Shown here: positions 9,165 to 17,405 of the stretch, piece by piece | Position numbering within the stretch: position 1 is the first letter of the stretch | Layout: each line of letters opens with the position of its first letter | Notes under the pieces: generated by a model | What the model saw: only the letters and a program-made list of their open reading frames with translations | Databases searched by the model: none | What the model was told of the DNA's origin: nothing | From: JBCDBD01 sp039184335 | Lineage (GTDB): Bacteria; Bacteroidota; Bacteroidia; Flavobacteriales; Flavobacteriaceae | Length of the DNA: 64,000 bases | Reading direction: 5' to 3' | Assembly (NCBI GenBank): GCA_039184335.1 | Contig: JBCDBD010000006.1 | Location: forward strand, 1 to 64,000 | Made by a program: the position numbers and the translations under genes

Positions 9165-9185
9165 TCGTTTACCGCAAATATACGG
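9165..9185. promoter_or_regulatory. probable ArsR-family operator (copy 3, autoregulatory, degenerate)
   Basis: TCGTTTACC, spacer GCA, AATATACGG. Five of 9 arm positions pair, but the left arm shares TCGTTTA with copy 1 and the 21-bp spacing is identical. It lies 5 nt upstream of the ArsR start codon at 9159. Confidence 0.5.
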
Positions 9186-9337
9186 TATTCTAAAGGCTTA
9201 ACTTTAGGGTTTAGGTGCAAGCAGTACAAAAGTTAATTGAGCCTCATAATCCAATCTGGATGATTTCTTAAATAATTTAACGTGAATGCGTTGTTATTTA
9301 AGTTGTTATGCGACAAATAGTGTACCAATACACCCTA

Positions 9338-9368
9338 ATAAAAAAAGCCTAGATTCGCATCTAAGCTT
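9338..9368 (-). terminator. rho-independent terminator of tRNA-Leu
   Basis: On the minus strand, AAGCTTAGAT, loop GCGA, ATCTAGGCTT forms a 10-bp stem (9345-9368, one G-U pair), followed by a run of T. It starts 6 nt after the tRNA 3' end. Confidence 0.85.
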
Positions 9369-9374
9369 TGTTTG

Positions 9375-9456
9375 TACCTCGGGTGGGAATCGAACCCACA
9401 CTCCCGAAAGAACTGGATTTTGAATCCAGCGCGTCTACCAGTTCCGCCACCGAGGC
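9375..9456 (-). tRNA. tRNA-Leu (anticodon CAA)
   Basis: 82 nt, minus strand, starting GCCTCGGTGGCGGAACTGG and ending CCCGAGGTA. The acceptor stem GCCTCGG pairs with CCGAGGT (first pair G-U) with discriminator A and no encoded CCA. The anticodon stem CTGGA/TCCAG encloses loop TTCAAAA, giving anticodon CAA (reads UUG). A long variable arm as in class II tRNAs and the T-loop GTTCGATTC are visible. Confidence 0.97.
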
Positions 9457-9541
9457 AAATCGGACTGCAAAGCTAAAAAATAATTTTAGTTGGCGAAACC
9501 AAAATTCACACATTTATCCTTTAGCAAGCCAAATAAATTTT

Positions 9542-9549
9542 TAAATTTG
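9542..9549 (+). promoter_or_regulatory. Bacteroidota -7 element for prs
   Basis: TAAATTTG matches TAnnTTTG; a weak TTTA at about 9518 could serve as the -33 element. A hairpin (CCTCCTT 9552-9558 / AAGGAGG 9565-9571, 6-nt loop) would form at the very 5' end of the transcript and hides an AGGAGG sequence. Confidence 0.55.
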
Positions 9550-9599
9550 CACCTCCTTAAAAAGAAGGAGGCCAAATAGCTAACTGATAAGAGATTACC

Positions 9600-10541
9600 A
9601 TGCCATATCAAGTTCCTGAGCCTAAAATTTTTGCCTGTACCCAAAGTACAGTGCTTGGCGAAAAAATAGCGGCTGCTTATGGGGCCGAGCTGGGCAAAGT
9701 GAAATTTTCACGATATAGCGATGGTGAATTTCAGCCTTCTTTTGAGGAATCGATTCGTGGAGCCCGCATTTTTATTATCGGATCCACCAATCCAAGTTCT
9801 GAGAATTTAATGGAAATGTTGTTGATGCTCGATGCAGCCAAGAGGGCTTCTGCACGTCATATTACCGCTGTTATGCCCTATTTTGGATGGGCAAGGCAAG
9901 ACCGTAAAGACAAGCCAAGGGTGCCCATTGCTGCCAAACTGGTGGCAAAAATGTTGGAAACCGCTGGCGCTACCCGCATCATCACCATGGATCTGCATGC
10001 CGATCAAATTCAAGGTTTTTTTGAAAAACCGGTCGATCACTTGTTCGCATCCACGCTTTTTTTGCCCTATTTGAAGCAGCTTAACCTAGAAAACCTTTGC
10101 ATCGCCTCACCAGACATGGGCGGATCGAAACGGGCCTATGCCTATTCAAAGGCTTTGGAAAGCGATGTGGTCATCTGTTACAAACAGCGGGCAAAGGCAA
10201 ATGTCATCTCAAAAATGGAACTGATAGGTGAGGTCAAGGGAAAAAATGTGGTTTTGGTTGATGATATGGTCGATACGGCCGGAACCCTTACCAAGGCAGC
10301 CGATCTGATGATAGAACGGGGTGCGTTAAGCGTCAGGGCCATTACCACCCATGGATTGCTATCGGGAAAGGCCTATCAAAAAATAGAAAAATCAAAATTG
10401 ATGGAGTTGATCATCACCGATTCCATTCCATCGAAAAAAAATAGCAACAAAATACAGGTATTGAGCTGTGCCGGACTTTTTGCCGATGTGATGCATCGCG
10501 TACACCACAACACCTCGATTGCCTCAAAGTTTTTAATGTAG
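9600..10541 (+). CDS. prs: ribose-phosphate pyrophosphokinase
   Basis: Makes 5-phosphoribosyl-1-pyrophosphate from ribose-5-phosphate and ATP for nucleotide, His, Trp and NAD synthesis; cytoplasmic, homo-oligomeric. At 313 aa it is the usual length. Visible motifs are the flexible-loop segment YFGWARQDRKDKPR at about 99-112, the metal-binding HADQ at about 133-136 and the PRPP-binding signature VVLVDDMVDTAGTLTKAA at about 219-236. The ATG at 9600 follows a good TAnnTTTG promoter. rplY follows 86 nt later and in many Bacteroidota the two are neighbours with pth. Confidence 0.97.
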   Translation: MPYQVPEPKIFACTQSTVLGEKIAAAYGAELGKVKFSRYSDGEFQPSFEESIRGARIFIIGSTNPSSENLMEMLLMLDAAKRASARHITAVMPYFGWARQDRKDKPRVPIAAKLVAKMLETAGATRIITMDLHADQIQGFFEKPVDHLFASTLFLPYLKQLNLENLCIASPDMGGSKRAYAYSKALESDVVICYKQRAKANVISKMELIGEVKGKNVVLVDDMVDTAGTLTKAADLMIERGALSVRAITTHGLLSGKAYQKIEKSKLMELIITDSIPSKKNSNKIQVLSCAGLFADVMHRVHHNTSIASKFLM

Positions 10542-10585
10542 CCTTCGACTACGTTCAGGCCTACCACCTGGACATTTCGAAAAAG
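10541..10585. repeat. possible dispersed flavobacterial repeat fragment
   Basis: The short gap after prs contains CCTTCGACTACGTTCAGG and then CATTTCGAAAAAG. Similar words recur between genes in flavobacterial genomes, from memory. Only one copy of the first word was seen in this window, so this is tentative. Confidence 0.3.
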
Positions 10586-10627
10586 TAAATATCATTTAGT
10601 ATTAAATAATTACGCATTTAAGCAATT

Positions 10628-11257
10628 ATGAAGTCAATTACAATCAAAGGATCCCAAAGAGAAAGCGTGGGCAAGGTACCGACCAAGGCCCTACGTAATG
10701 CTGGAAAGGTCCCTTGCGTACTATACGGAGGGGAAAAACCATTGCACTTTTCAGCGAATGAACTTTCGTTCAAAAATTTAGTGTATACCCCCAACGCGTA
10801 CACAGCTACGATTGCATTGGACAATGGGGAAACCTATGAAGCGGTATTGCAAGATATCCAGTTTCATCCGGTTACTGATAAAATTCTGCACATCGACTTT
10901 TATCAGCTCTTCAAAGACAAACCGGTCACCATGAACATTCCGGTACAATTGGAAGGAAACTCCCCTGGGGTACGAAACGGTGGACGCTTACTGTTCAGAA
11001 AAAGAAAACTATCGGTAAAGGCCTTGCCCGATCTGCTTCCTGATTTTATTTCTGTTGATATTTCATCACTAAGAATTGGAGGCAATATTTCTGTAGAGCG
11101 CCTATTGCATGATGACTATACCATCATGCACCCTGAAAACACCACTGTAGTACAAGTAAAGGCATCTCGTAATGCAGTTGCTGATGACGATGAAGAACTA
11201 GAAGAAGAATCAGCCGAAGGCAGCGAAGCACCTGCTGCTGAATCAGCAAATGAATAA
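10628..11257 (+). CDS. rplY: 50S ribosomal protein L25 (general stress protein Ctc type)
   Basis: 209-aa long-form L25 (TL5/CTC family), which binds 5S rRNA in the large subunit. The N-terminal 95 residues are the L25 beta-barrel (KSITIKGSQRESVGKVPTKALRNAGKVPCVLYGG). A C-terminal CTC domain covers about 98-185 and ends in a highly acidic, low-complexity tail (DDDEELEEESAEGSEAPAAE) typical of Bacteroidota. It follows prs and precedes pth, a common order in this phylum. A rho-independent terminator follows the stop codon. Confidence 0.96.
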   Translation: MKSITIKGSQRESVGKVPTKALRNAGKVPCVLYGGEKPLHFSANELSFKNLVYTPNAYTATIALDNGETYEAVLQDIQFHPVTDKILHIDFYQLFKDKPVTMNIPVQLEGNSPGVRNGGRLLFRKRKLSVKALPDLLPDFISVDISSLRIGGNISVERLLHDDYTIMHPENTTVVQVKASRNAVADDDEELEEESAEGSEAPAAESANE

Positions 11258-11276
11258 TTCTTTTTGAATGTTACAT

Positions 11277-11318
11277 GGGCATCCCTTGGCTTTGGACTTG
11301 GGATGCTTTTGTATTTTT
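11277..11318 (+). terminator. terminator of rplY, overlapping the pth promoter
   Basis: Stem GCATCCC (11279-11285) / GGGATGC (11300-11306), extended by G-U pairs, followed by TTTTGTATTTTT. The same T-tract contains TATTTTTG (11312-11319), a TAnnTTTG match that could start pth transcription. Confidence 0.7.
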
Positions 11319-11337
11319 GGACGAAAACAAAAGCTCC

Positions 11338-11967
11338 ATGTTCAAATGGATAACTGCCCTCTTCGGAAGCACACAAAATTTATTGGCTGAATCAGATTCC
11401 ATGAAAAAATATTTAATTGTTGGACTGGGAAACATCGGTGACGAATACCAAGACACCCGGCATAACATCGGCTTTAAAATATTAGACCAACTGTCAGATG
11501 AGGAACGTTTTTCATTCAAGACCGATAAGCTGGGCACCACTGCCCAATTCAGGCACAAGGGCAAAAGTGTGCTATGCCTCAAACCTTCCACCTACATGAA
11601 CCTAAGCGGTAAGGCCGTTCGCTATTGGATGGACAAAGAAAAAATTGCCTTAGAAAATGTACTGATCATTACCGATGACATCAACCTGCCCTTTGGCACC
11701 TTACGCCTCAAGACCAAAGGGAGCGATGGTGGGCACAATGGGCTAAAAAGTGTGCAAAATTTGCTACAGACGCCCAATTACAGTCGCTTTCGTTTTGGTG
11801 TGGGCGCTGATTTCGGGAAAGGAAAACAAGTGGATCATGTGCTGGGCAACTGGACCGTCGAAGAATCTGATCGTTTACAAGAGCGTTTGATAAAAGCCAC
11901 TCTTTTAATTCGTTCTTTCGTTTTTTCAGGAGCCAAGAATACCATGAACCAGTTTAACGGAACCTGA
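11338..11967 (+). CDS. pth: peptidyl-tRNA hydrolase
   Basis: Cleaves peptidyl-tRNA released from stalled ribosomes; cytoplasmic. The catalytic core begins at the ATG at 11401 (MKKYLIVGLGNIGDEY). It holds HNIGF with the catalytic His, KPSTYMNLSGKAV, DDINLPFGTLRLK and GGHNGLKS. I start at the ATG at 11338, which adds a 21-aa extension (MFKWITALFGSTQ...) of the kind I recall in flavobacterial Pth. A start at 11275 is rejected because it would lie inside the rplY terminator. Length is 209 aa with the extension. It is convergent with the lipoprotein gene (stops 2 nt apart). Confidence 0.95.
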   Translation: MFKWITALFGSTQNLLAESDSMKKYLIVGLGNIGDEYQDTRHNIGFKILDQLSDEERFSFKTDKLGTTAQFRHKGKSVLCLKPSTYMNLSGKAVRYWMDKEKIALENVLIITDDINLPFGTLRLKTKGSDGGHNGLKSVQNLLQTPNYSRFRFGVGADFGKGKQVDHVLGNWTVEESDRLQERLIKATLLIRSFVFSGAKNTMNQFNGT

Positions 11968-11969
11968 AC

Positions 11970-12656
11970 TCAAAGCACCTTAAAATCGAATATGCCTGAA
12001 TCAGAAGTATTCCCCTGACCATCCACGGTAACCACACGCCAATAATAGACTACCCCGGCCATGGCATTCGCCATAGCCCCAAATGTACTCCCATCGGTTG
12101 AAACAAGCAGGTCTTGAGGCGGATTTTCGTTAGAAAAATATACTTCAAATTGTACAATGTCATCTTCTACATCAGTACCAGACCATGCCAATTGTACTTG
12201 ACCCAATTCATTTATGGCAATTGTAGATCCCGATTTTGGCGCGATGATCTGAGCTGGAAAGGGGGCATAATTGGTTTGGGAGCCTGCATTGTAAAATAAC
12301 CAATCTTCACTTACTGCCGTCTGGTTCGAACGTTGGTTTGTCGAAGTGACCGACCATGAGAATGGCGCACCTTTTTCAATGGACAAACTGGCTGCTGTAG
12401 CTGCGGTAGCTATCGTCTGTGTTATATTCGTATTAAGGTTCAATACGGTCAAAGTGTACGTATCAGTATTCGCCGATGACTGCCATTCAAAAGTGACCCG
12501 GCTTAAATCTTCATTGACATCCAGACCAGTTGTACATTCTGAGTTCTCAAAGGGAAAAACCAATAACGCCGCTTCTGGGGAGGGAGGTGGGCCATCATCG
12601 CTTCCACACCCCATCACCGTACATCCCATTAAAAACAACACGATTCGCTTTCTCAT
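11970..12656 (-). CDS. lipoprotein with fibronectin-III-like modules, unknown function
   Basis: 228-aa predicted outer lipoprotein. A signal sequence with a Cys-containing lipobox (FLMGCTVMGCGSDD) is followed by a Pro-rich stretch and two beta-sandwich modules (about 30-125 and 130-228). Each ends in a strand typical of Fn3 domains (GAPFSWSV, GVVYYWRVV). Its ATG overlaps the stop of the large metalloprotease gene by 4 nt (ATGA), so it is translationally coupled to it, and its Fn3 style matches a domain of the protease. It could assist or accompany the protease at the surface, but this is inference. No named family recognised. Confidence 0.75.
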   Translation of the reverse strand: MRKRIVLFLMGCTVMGCGSDDGPPPSPEAALLVFPFENSECTTGLDVNEDLSRVTFEWQSSANTDTYTLTVLNLNTNITQTIATAATAASLSIEKGAPFSWSVTSTNQRSNQTAVSEDWLFYNAGSQTNYAPFPAQIIAPKSGSTIAINELGQVQLAWSGTDVEDDIVQFEVYFSNENPPQDLLVSTDGSTFGAMANAMAGVVYYWRVVTVDGQGNTSDSGIFDFKVL

Positions 12657-15600
12657 TTTTTTAGCACCTTAAGGGTTTTTTCAATTCCATTTCCTGACAC
12701 ATACAAATAATAGGTTCCCGTAGGCAATGCGGTGAAATCCATAGCTACACTACCCGCATTTATTTCTTTGGTTTCTTCACGCAACAAGGCACCGTTCGAA
12801 GCATACAAGCGAAAAACAGCATGACCTTCCATATCCGTTATGAAGACCGTTGCTTGCCCCGAAACAGGATTCGGAAACAAAAGAGGGCCATCAAACACAA
12901 AAAAAGTTTCCTCATATGTACCTTGGCAAGGCAATTCTGTAGACACACTAAGCTTGTTCTGCCCGGTTTTCGGAGTTAAAAAAACCAAGGTATCAGTGGT
13001 TTGGGTCAATACGCCATTCCACTCGATATCGTAAATCCCACCCCCGCCCAAATTGAGTGCCACAAGTTGGGAATCATTTAGAACGGCATCAACAGCCAAT
13101 GGTGCAGGCTCTTCAACAATAATGTCAAAACAGGTCTCGCGATAGGTAATACTACCAGCACTGCCTGTAATACAAAGCGAGTAATGGCCTGCATCCAAAT
13201 TCTGAAATTCTTGTGAACCATTGAAAACTGCCGTTTCATTGATAGCATCTCCCGAAAGGGTTACCATATAATCGATAGCGGTATCTGTTGCCGTAACCAA
13301 AACGGCACCGTTGTTATTGTTGCTACAGGTTTCGCTTTGTATTTCAACCAAAAAATTATCAGCTGGAAAATTATTGATGGGGCAACCACTGGTATCTACA
13401 GTTACTCCCTTTGGAGTACCCAAACAAAGATCGTCCCCGTCATCGAAAACACCGTCTTCGTCTTCGTCTGGCCTAAAGACCCCTTCTGCACAAATAGCTA
13501 AGGAGAATCCTTCCAAACTCCCTCCATCAGAAGGTGCTGTATCTTGAATTTCCAAGATCCATTCGCCCAATACCGACTCTCCCTTAAAAGCCGCCAACTC
13601 ACCCAAGGGTAGTACCGTACCACTAATGGCTGGGGTACCACTACATGAAAAGTCAGATCCGCCATCATCAAAAATAGCATTGATATTGTTTCGATCGCCA
13701 CAGCTGTTCGAAGTCAATACCACTCTTGTACCCGAAGGTGAGGTGATGCTAACAATCAAATCGCCCAAAAATGAGTGGGTAACATCTAAATCGACGGTCA
13801 CATCAAAAACAGGTAAATCTTCTGCAAAAGTCACTGATGAAGAAATCACCGGGGTGCCGCTAGCCGAAATTGTTATGGGTAAACCGTTGGCAGAAATACT
13901 TCTGCACCCCAACGGGGTGGTTGAAAAACCAAAGGGTGGACCAAACATGCCCTCACCACAGCCATTTTTGGGCTTGACCCTCCAGTAATAGGCAGTTTCG
14001 GCTTCGAGGTTTGATGATAGATACGTATTGAAAGGTGTCGTTGCAGCTTCGATGACAGTGGTGAATCCGATATCAGTAGCTATTTCAATATCATAGATCG
14101 TATTATTGGTATCTGCTTCCCATTCAAATAATTGACTGATTCGGGTATTCGTAGAAAGGTCAACAGGTGATAATAGGGTCACCTCTTGAAAATCAGTATC
14201 GTAAACTGTGAGCTTTAACGTAACTTCTTTGGTCACCGAAGCTGAAGTGGCTATTATGGTCATCGGATAAACACCTGGGGCCAGAGCGGTCGTATTTGAA
14301 AAAGCAACCTCAACGGGTGTATTGTTTTCTGAAACTGTTGAGGGAGTGAATACCGTCGTGAGCCCTAATGGAACCATTGCGCTGAACGTCACTGTCTCTG
14401 TAAAGTCAGCATAGGTCTCATACATAAAGGGCACCATGATGTCTGAAGGCTGACAGACCTCAAAATCCACCTTATCAAAGTTCAAGACCACCGGCGTTTC
14501 TTGAATGGTGAAATTTGAGGAATTGATGGCAAAAAAAATATTGTTACTGGCTTTGACCATGAGTCTTGCCGAGTCAGTGGCATCTCCTGTTAGAAGAATC
14601 TCAGCTTCACCATCGTTACGTACATCTTCTGCCAGTAAAATTGGAAATGTATTGCCCCCGTCAATCGATAAAAAGACATCGACCGTTTCGGCATTTATAG
14701 GGGCCTGGTCGGTATTGGCGACATCCCAGGTAAGCTGTTGCACCGTACCGGCCCCATAGACTACATTGGAAGTTTGCGATGTGACCTTGAATGGCCCTGA
14801 AGCGTTGACCACCTTGACCTCGACCAATTCTGATGCCACTTGCCCCCCACCCAGTGCATTATCGCGAACGGTCAAGGCAAAGTTCATCATTCTTTGTATG
14901 TCGGAGACCGACTCCCATACCGAACTCTCTGTAGGGTTGACTTGGGTCAGATTTCCTTGGACCACCCTTTCCAATCTTGGAAAATAGCGTTCGGCATCCG
15001 TTGTGGGCGGCAGTGACCTAAAATTGGCCCCAACGGGATTATCTGGCCCGAATGTTGTTGTGGTCACCAAACCGTCATCAATTTGTTCCCATGCATAGGT
15101 CAGTGGATCATCATCAGGGTCTGACGCATTTCCTGCCAGCACAAATGCAGTGGATTTCGGAATGACGAAATCTTCAATCGGCTCTATCTGGGGAGGTGCG
15201 TTGGTCAGTGCAGTGGTTTCTGCACAAAAAATCGTCTGCACATAATCAGTAACTTGAAGTATGCTATAATAATGAAAGTAATCATCCCCGTTGGGAGCCA
15301 CATTGTTACCATCGACAATACCTGCATATCCCATTATGGTTGTCCCACTTGCAGGTTCTGCTTGAACTCCCGAATTCTCAGAATCAAACGACCATGTATG
15401 GTTGGCCCCAAATTGATGCCCTAACTCATGGGAAACAAAATCAAGGTCAAAGATGTCGCCCTCGGGTTCAAATACCGATACAAAAGCACTGCCTTTTCTA
15501 TTGTCAGAGCACACAGCCCCTATAAAACCCGCATTTCCATTGTTCTGTGCTTCTGAAGGTGCCGCATCAAACAAATGCCCTACGTCATAGTTCGCCTCCC

Positions 15601-16420
15601 CGATTGTTGAGGTCAATACATTTTGTACTTGAGAACCCAGATTATTCGTGTATGGGTCACTATCAGGGTCAGTAAAAACAATAAGGTCATTATTGGCTAT
15701 CACCTCAAGGGTTATCCCCAAATCGGTCTCGAAAACTGCATTGACCCTGGTCAAGGTGGCATTGATGGCTGCCAAGGCATCTGCAACACTTCCACCATGG
15801 TACGCTGTATATTCCCCAGTGGTTGAAACGGCAATGCGAAATTTTCTCAAGGTTTGGTCTTCGACCAGTGTATGTTGGGGCAGCTTTAGATTTCGAATAC
15901 GTTCTTTGGTTTCACATAGAAATTTTTTGTTCGAACCAAAATTTCCACGGGCATACACTACATATTGATCTTCATCCTTAGCTGCTTTATGAATGTAATG
16001 GGTTTCGCTACCGGTCATATTGACCACCATGCCCTGAAGTCCTTTTTGGGAGTTGCTGAACCTAATTTTACTGGTACCATCTTGACTGATTCCTGAATAG
16101 GACCTAATGGTAGGATATCGTGCCGAGAGCTCTGGATGAAAAACAGGGGTTTCCCGAACGCTATAGGCAATCAAATCCCCTTTTTGGTTTGGAAATATCA
16201 CCAATTTAGTGATACTATCAGCCGTGACGTTGAGCTGTTTTTCAAAAAGACTTCTTTTGAGCTCAAAGAACCTAGCTGCATCGGCATCAATATCTTTCTG
16301 AAAACCAGCCATAAAGGTCTTTTGGGGAGTAATAGGCAGCCAATATGCATCCTGTGGGTAGACCGAAAACCAACACAAAAGCATGGATATTGAAAAAACA
16401 AGATGTAACTTAGCTTTCAT
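12653..16420 (-). CDS. secreted reprolysin-type metalloprotease with P-domain and T9SS sorting signal
   Basis: 1255-aa multidomain exported zinc protease. The ATG at 16420 opens onto a signal peptide (MKAKLHLVFSISMLLC); earlier codons overlap ribF. Order: propeptide (about 25-185); reprolysin/M12B-like catalytic domain with the zinc site HELGHQFGANH at about H331, H335 and H341; Ig-like modules with acidic stretches; Fn3 module (ISQLFEWEAD... AYYWRVKPK); proprotein-convertase P-domain (LDVTHSFLGDLIVSITSPSGT... GEWILEIQDTAPSDGG); a short DEDEDGVFDDGDD calcium-type stretch; and a C-terminal type A T9SS domain (LLFPNPVSGQATV... LPTGTYYLYV). It is probably exported by T9SS and either cell-bound or released. 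It is coupled to the downstream lipoprotein. Confidence 0.92.
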   Translation of the reverse strand: MKAKLHLVFSISMLLCWFSVYPQDAYWLPITPQKTFMAGFQKDIDADAARFFELKRSLFEKQLNVTADSITKLVIFPNQKGDLIAYSVRETPVFHPELSARYPTIRSYSGISQDGTSKIRFSNSQKGLQGMVVNMTGSETHYIHKAAKDEDQYVVYARGNFGSNKKFLCETKERIRNLKLPQHTLVEDQTLRKFRIAVSTTGEYTAYHGGSVADALAAINATLTRVNAVFETDLGITLEVIANNDLIVFTDPDSDPYTNNLGSQVQNVLTSTIGEANYDVGHLFDAAPSEAQNNGNAGFIGAVCSDNRKGSAFVSVFEPEGDIFDLDFVSHELGHQFGANHTWSFDSENSGVQAEPASGTTIMGYAGIVDGNNVAPNGDDYFHYYSILQVTDYVQTIFCAETTALTNAPPQIEPIEDFVIPKSTAFVLAGNASDPDDDPLTYAWEQIDDGLVTTTTFGPDNPVGANFRSLPPTTDAERYFPRLERVVQGNLTQVNPTESSVWESVSDIQRMMNFALTVRDNALGGGQVASELVEVKVVNASGPFKVTSQTSNVVYGAGTVQQLTWDVANTDQAPINAETVDVFLSIDGGNTFPILLAEDVRNDGEAEILLTGDATDSARLMVKASNNIFFAINSSNFTIQETPVVLNFDKVDFEVCQPSDIMVPFMYETYADFTETVTFSAMVPLGLTTVFTPSTVSENNTPVEVAFSNTTALAPGVYPMTIIATSASVTKEVTLKLTVYDTDFQEVTLLSPVDLSTNTRISQLFEWEADTNNTIYDIEIATDIGFTTVIEAATTPFNTYLSSNLEAETAYYWRVKPKNGCGEGMFGPPFGFSTTPLGCRSISANGLPITISASGTPVISSSVTFAEDLPVFDVTVDLDVTHSFLGDLIVSITSPSGTRVVLTSNSCGDRNNINAIFDDGGSDFSCSGTPAISGTVLPLGELAAFKGESVLGEWILEIQDTAPSDGGSLEGFSLAICAEGVFRPDEDEDGVFDDGDDLCLGTPKGVTVDTSGCPINNFPADNFLVEIQSETCSNNNNGAVLVTATDTAIDYMVTLSGDAINETAVFNGSQEFQNLDAGHYSLCITGSAGSITYRETCFDIIVEEPAPLAVDAVLNDSQLVALNLGGGGIYDIEWNGVLTQTTDTLVFLTPKTGQNKLSVSTELPCQGTYEETFFVFDGPLLFPNPVSGQATVFITDMEGHAVFRLYASNGALLREETKEINAGSVAMDFTALPTGTYYLYVSGNGIEKTLKVLKK

Positions 16421-16473
16421 GCAAAAAAGGGGCATTACGTCCATTAAAAGTAAGCCTTTTATTTTTTTATTCT

Positions 16474-17400
16474 GTGGAAACAATACAGGGTATTTCCCAT
16501 TTCAACCAATCACATCAAACCATTATCACCATTGGTACTTTTGATGGGGTGCATATTGGCCATAGCGAAATATTAAAGCGTCTCATCAAAAATGCCAGAG
16601 GTTCAAATCTCAAGTCTGTAGTACTTACTTTTTTTCCACACCCAAGAATGGTATTACAAAAAGACACAGATTTGAAATTGCTGAACACACTGGGGGAGAA
16701 AATAAAAATATTGGAACAAATGGGGCTTGACTATCTCATTGTACAACCATTCAGCAAAGAATTTTCCCGTTTGACCGCCACAGAATTTGTAAGGGACATC
16801 TTGATAAATAGCCTCTACACAAAAAAGATCATTATTGGTTATGACCATCGATTCGGCAGAAACAGAAATGCAAATATTAAAGACCTTATCAACTTTGGAT
16901 CCACTTATGATTTTGAAGTAGAAGAAATTACTGCCCAAGAAATAGATAATGTGTCAGTAAGTTCCACCAAAGTGCGAAAGGCACTTTTAGAAGGCAACGT
17001 GGCTACAGCGAACACCTATTTGGGTTACCCTTATATGCTTACGGGTACAGTTACCAAAGGCAAAGGATTGGGTAGACAAATGGAATTTCCGACTGCAAAC
17101 ATCATGGTTAAGGAAGCTTATAAACTGATTCCAAAAAATGGGGTGTACACAGTTAAAAGCAGTTATGATGGTAAAAAAATATTCGGCATGATGAATATCG
17201 GCTTTAATCCGACCGTTGCTGGGACCGAAAAAAGTATTGAGGTCCACTTTTTTGAGTTCAATGAAAATTTGTACAATAGCACATTGCAAATTGATATCTT
17301 AGACCGCATACGTGATGAACATAGGTTTAAATCAATCGAAGCACTGAAACTGCAATTGCAAAAAGATAAGGAAACATCGCTCAAATTAATTTCAAAGTAA
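16474..17400 (+). CDS. ribF: bifunctional riboflavin kinase/FAD synthetase
   Basis: Converts riboflavin to FMN and FMN to FAD. 308 aa, the expected length. The N-terminal FAD synthetase domain shows TIGTFDGVHIGHSEIL (residues 18-33, HIGH-like nucleotidyltransferase motif) and the C-terminal riboflavin kinase domain shows GRQMEFPTANI followed by NGVYTV and the MNIGFNPTV loop. No ATG is available upstream in frame, so the GTG at 16474 is used. Divergent from the metalloprotease with 53 nt between starts; the HTTM gene follows after 5 nt, so they form an operon. Confidence 0.95.
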   Translation: METIQGISHFNQSHQTIITIGTFDGVHIGHSEILKRLIKNARGSNLKSVVLTFFPHPRMVLQKDTDLKLLNTLGEKIKILEQMGLDYLIVQPFSKEFSRLTATEFVRDILINSLYTKKIIIGYDHRFGRNRNANIKDLINFGSTYDFEVEEITAQEIDNVSVSSTKVRKALLEGNVATANTYLGYPYMLTGTVTKGKGLGRQMEFPTANIMVKEAYKLIPKNGVYTVKSSYDGKKIFGMMNIGFNPTVAGTEKSIEVHFFEFNENLYNSTLQIDILDRIRDEHRFKSIEALKLQLQKDKETSLKLISK

Positions 17401-17405
17401 CAAAC

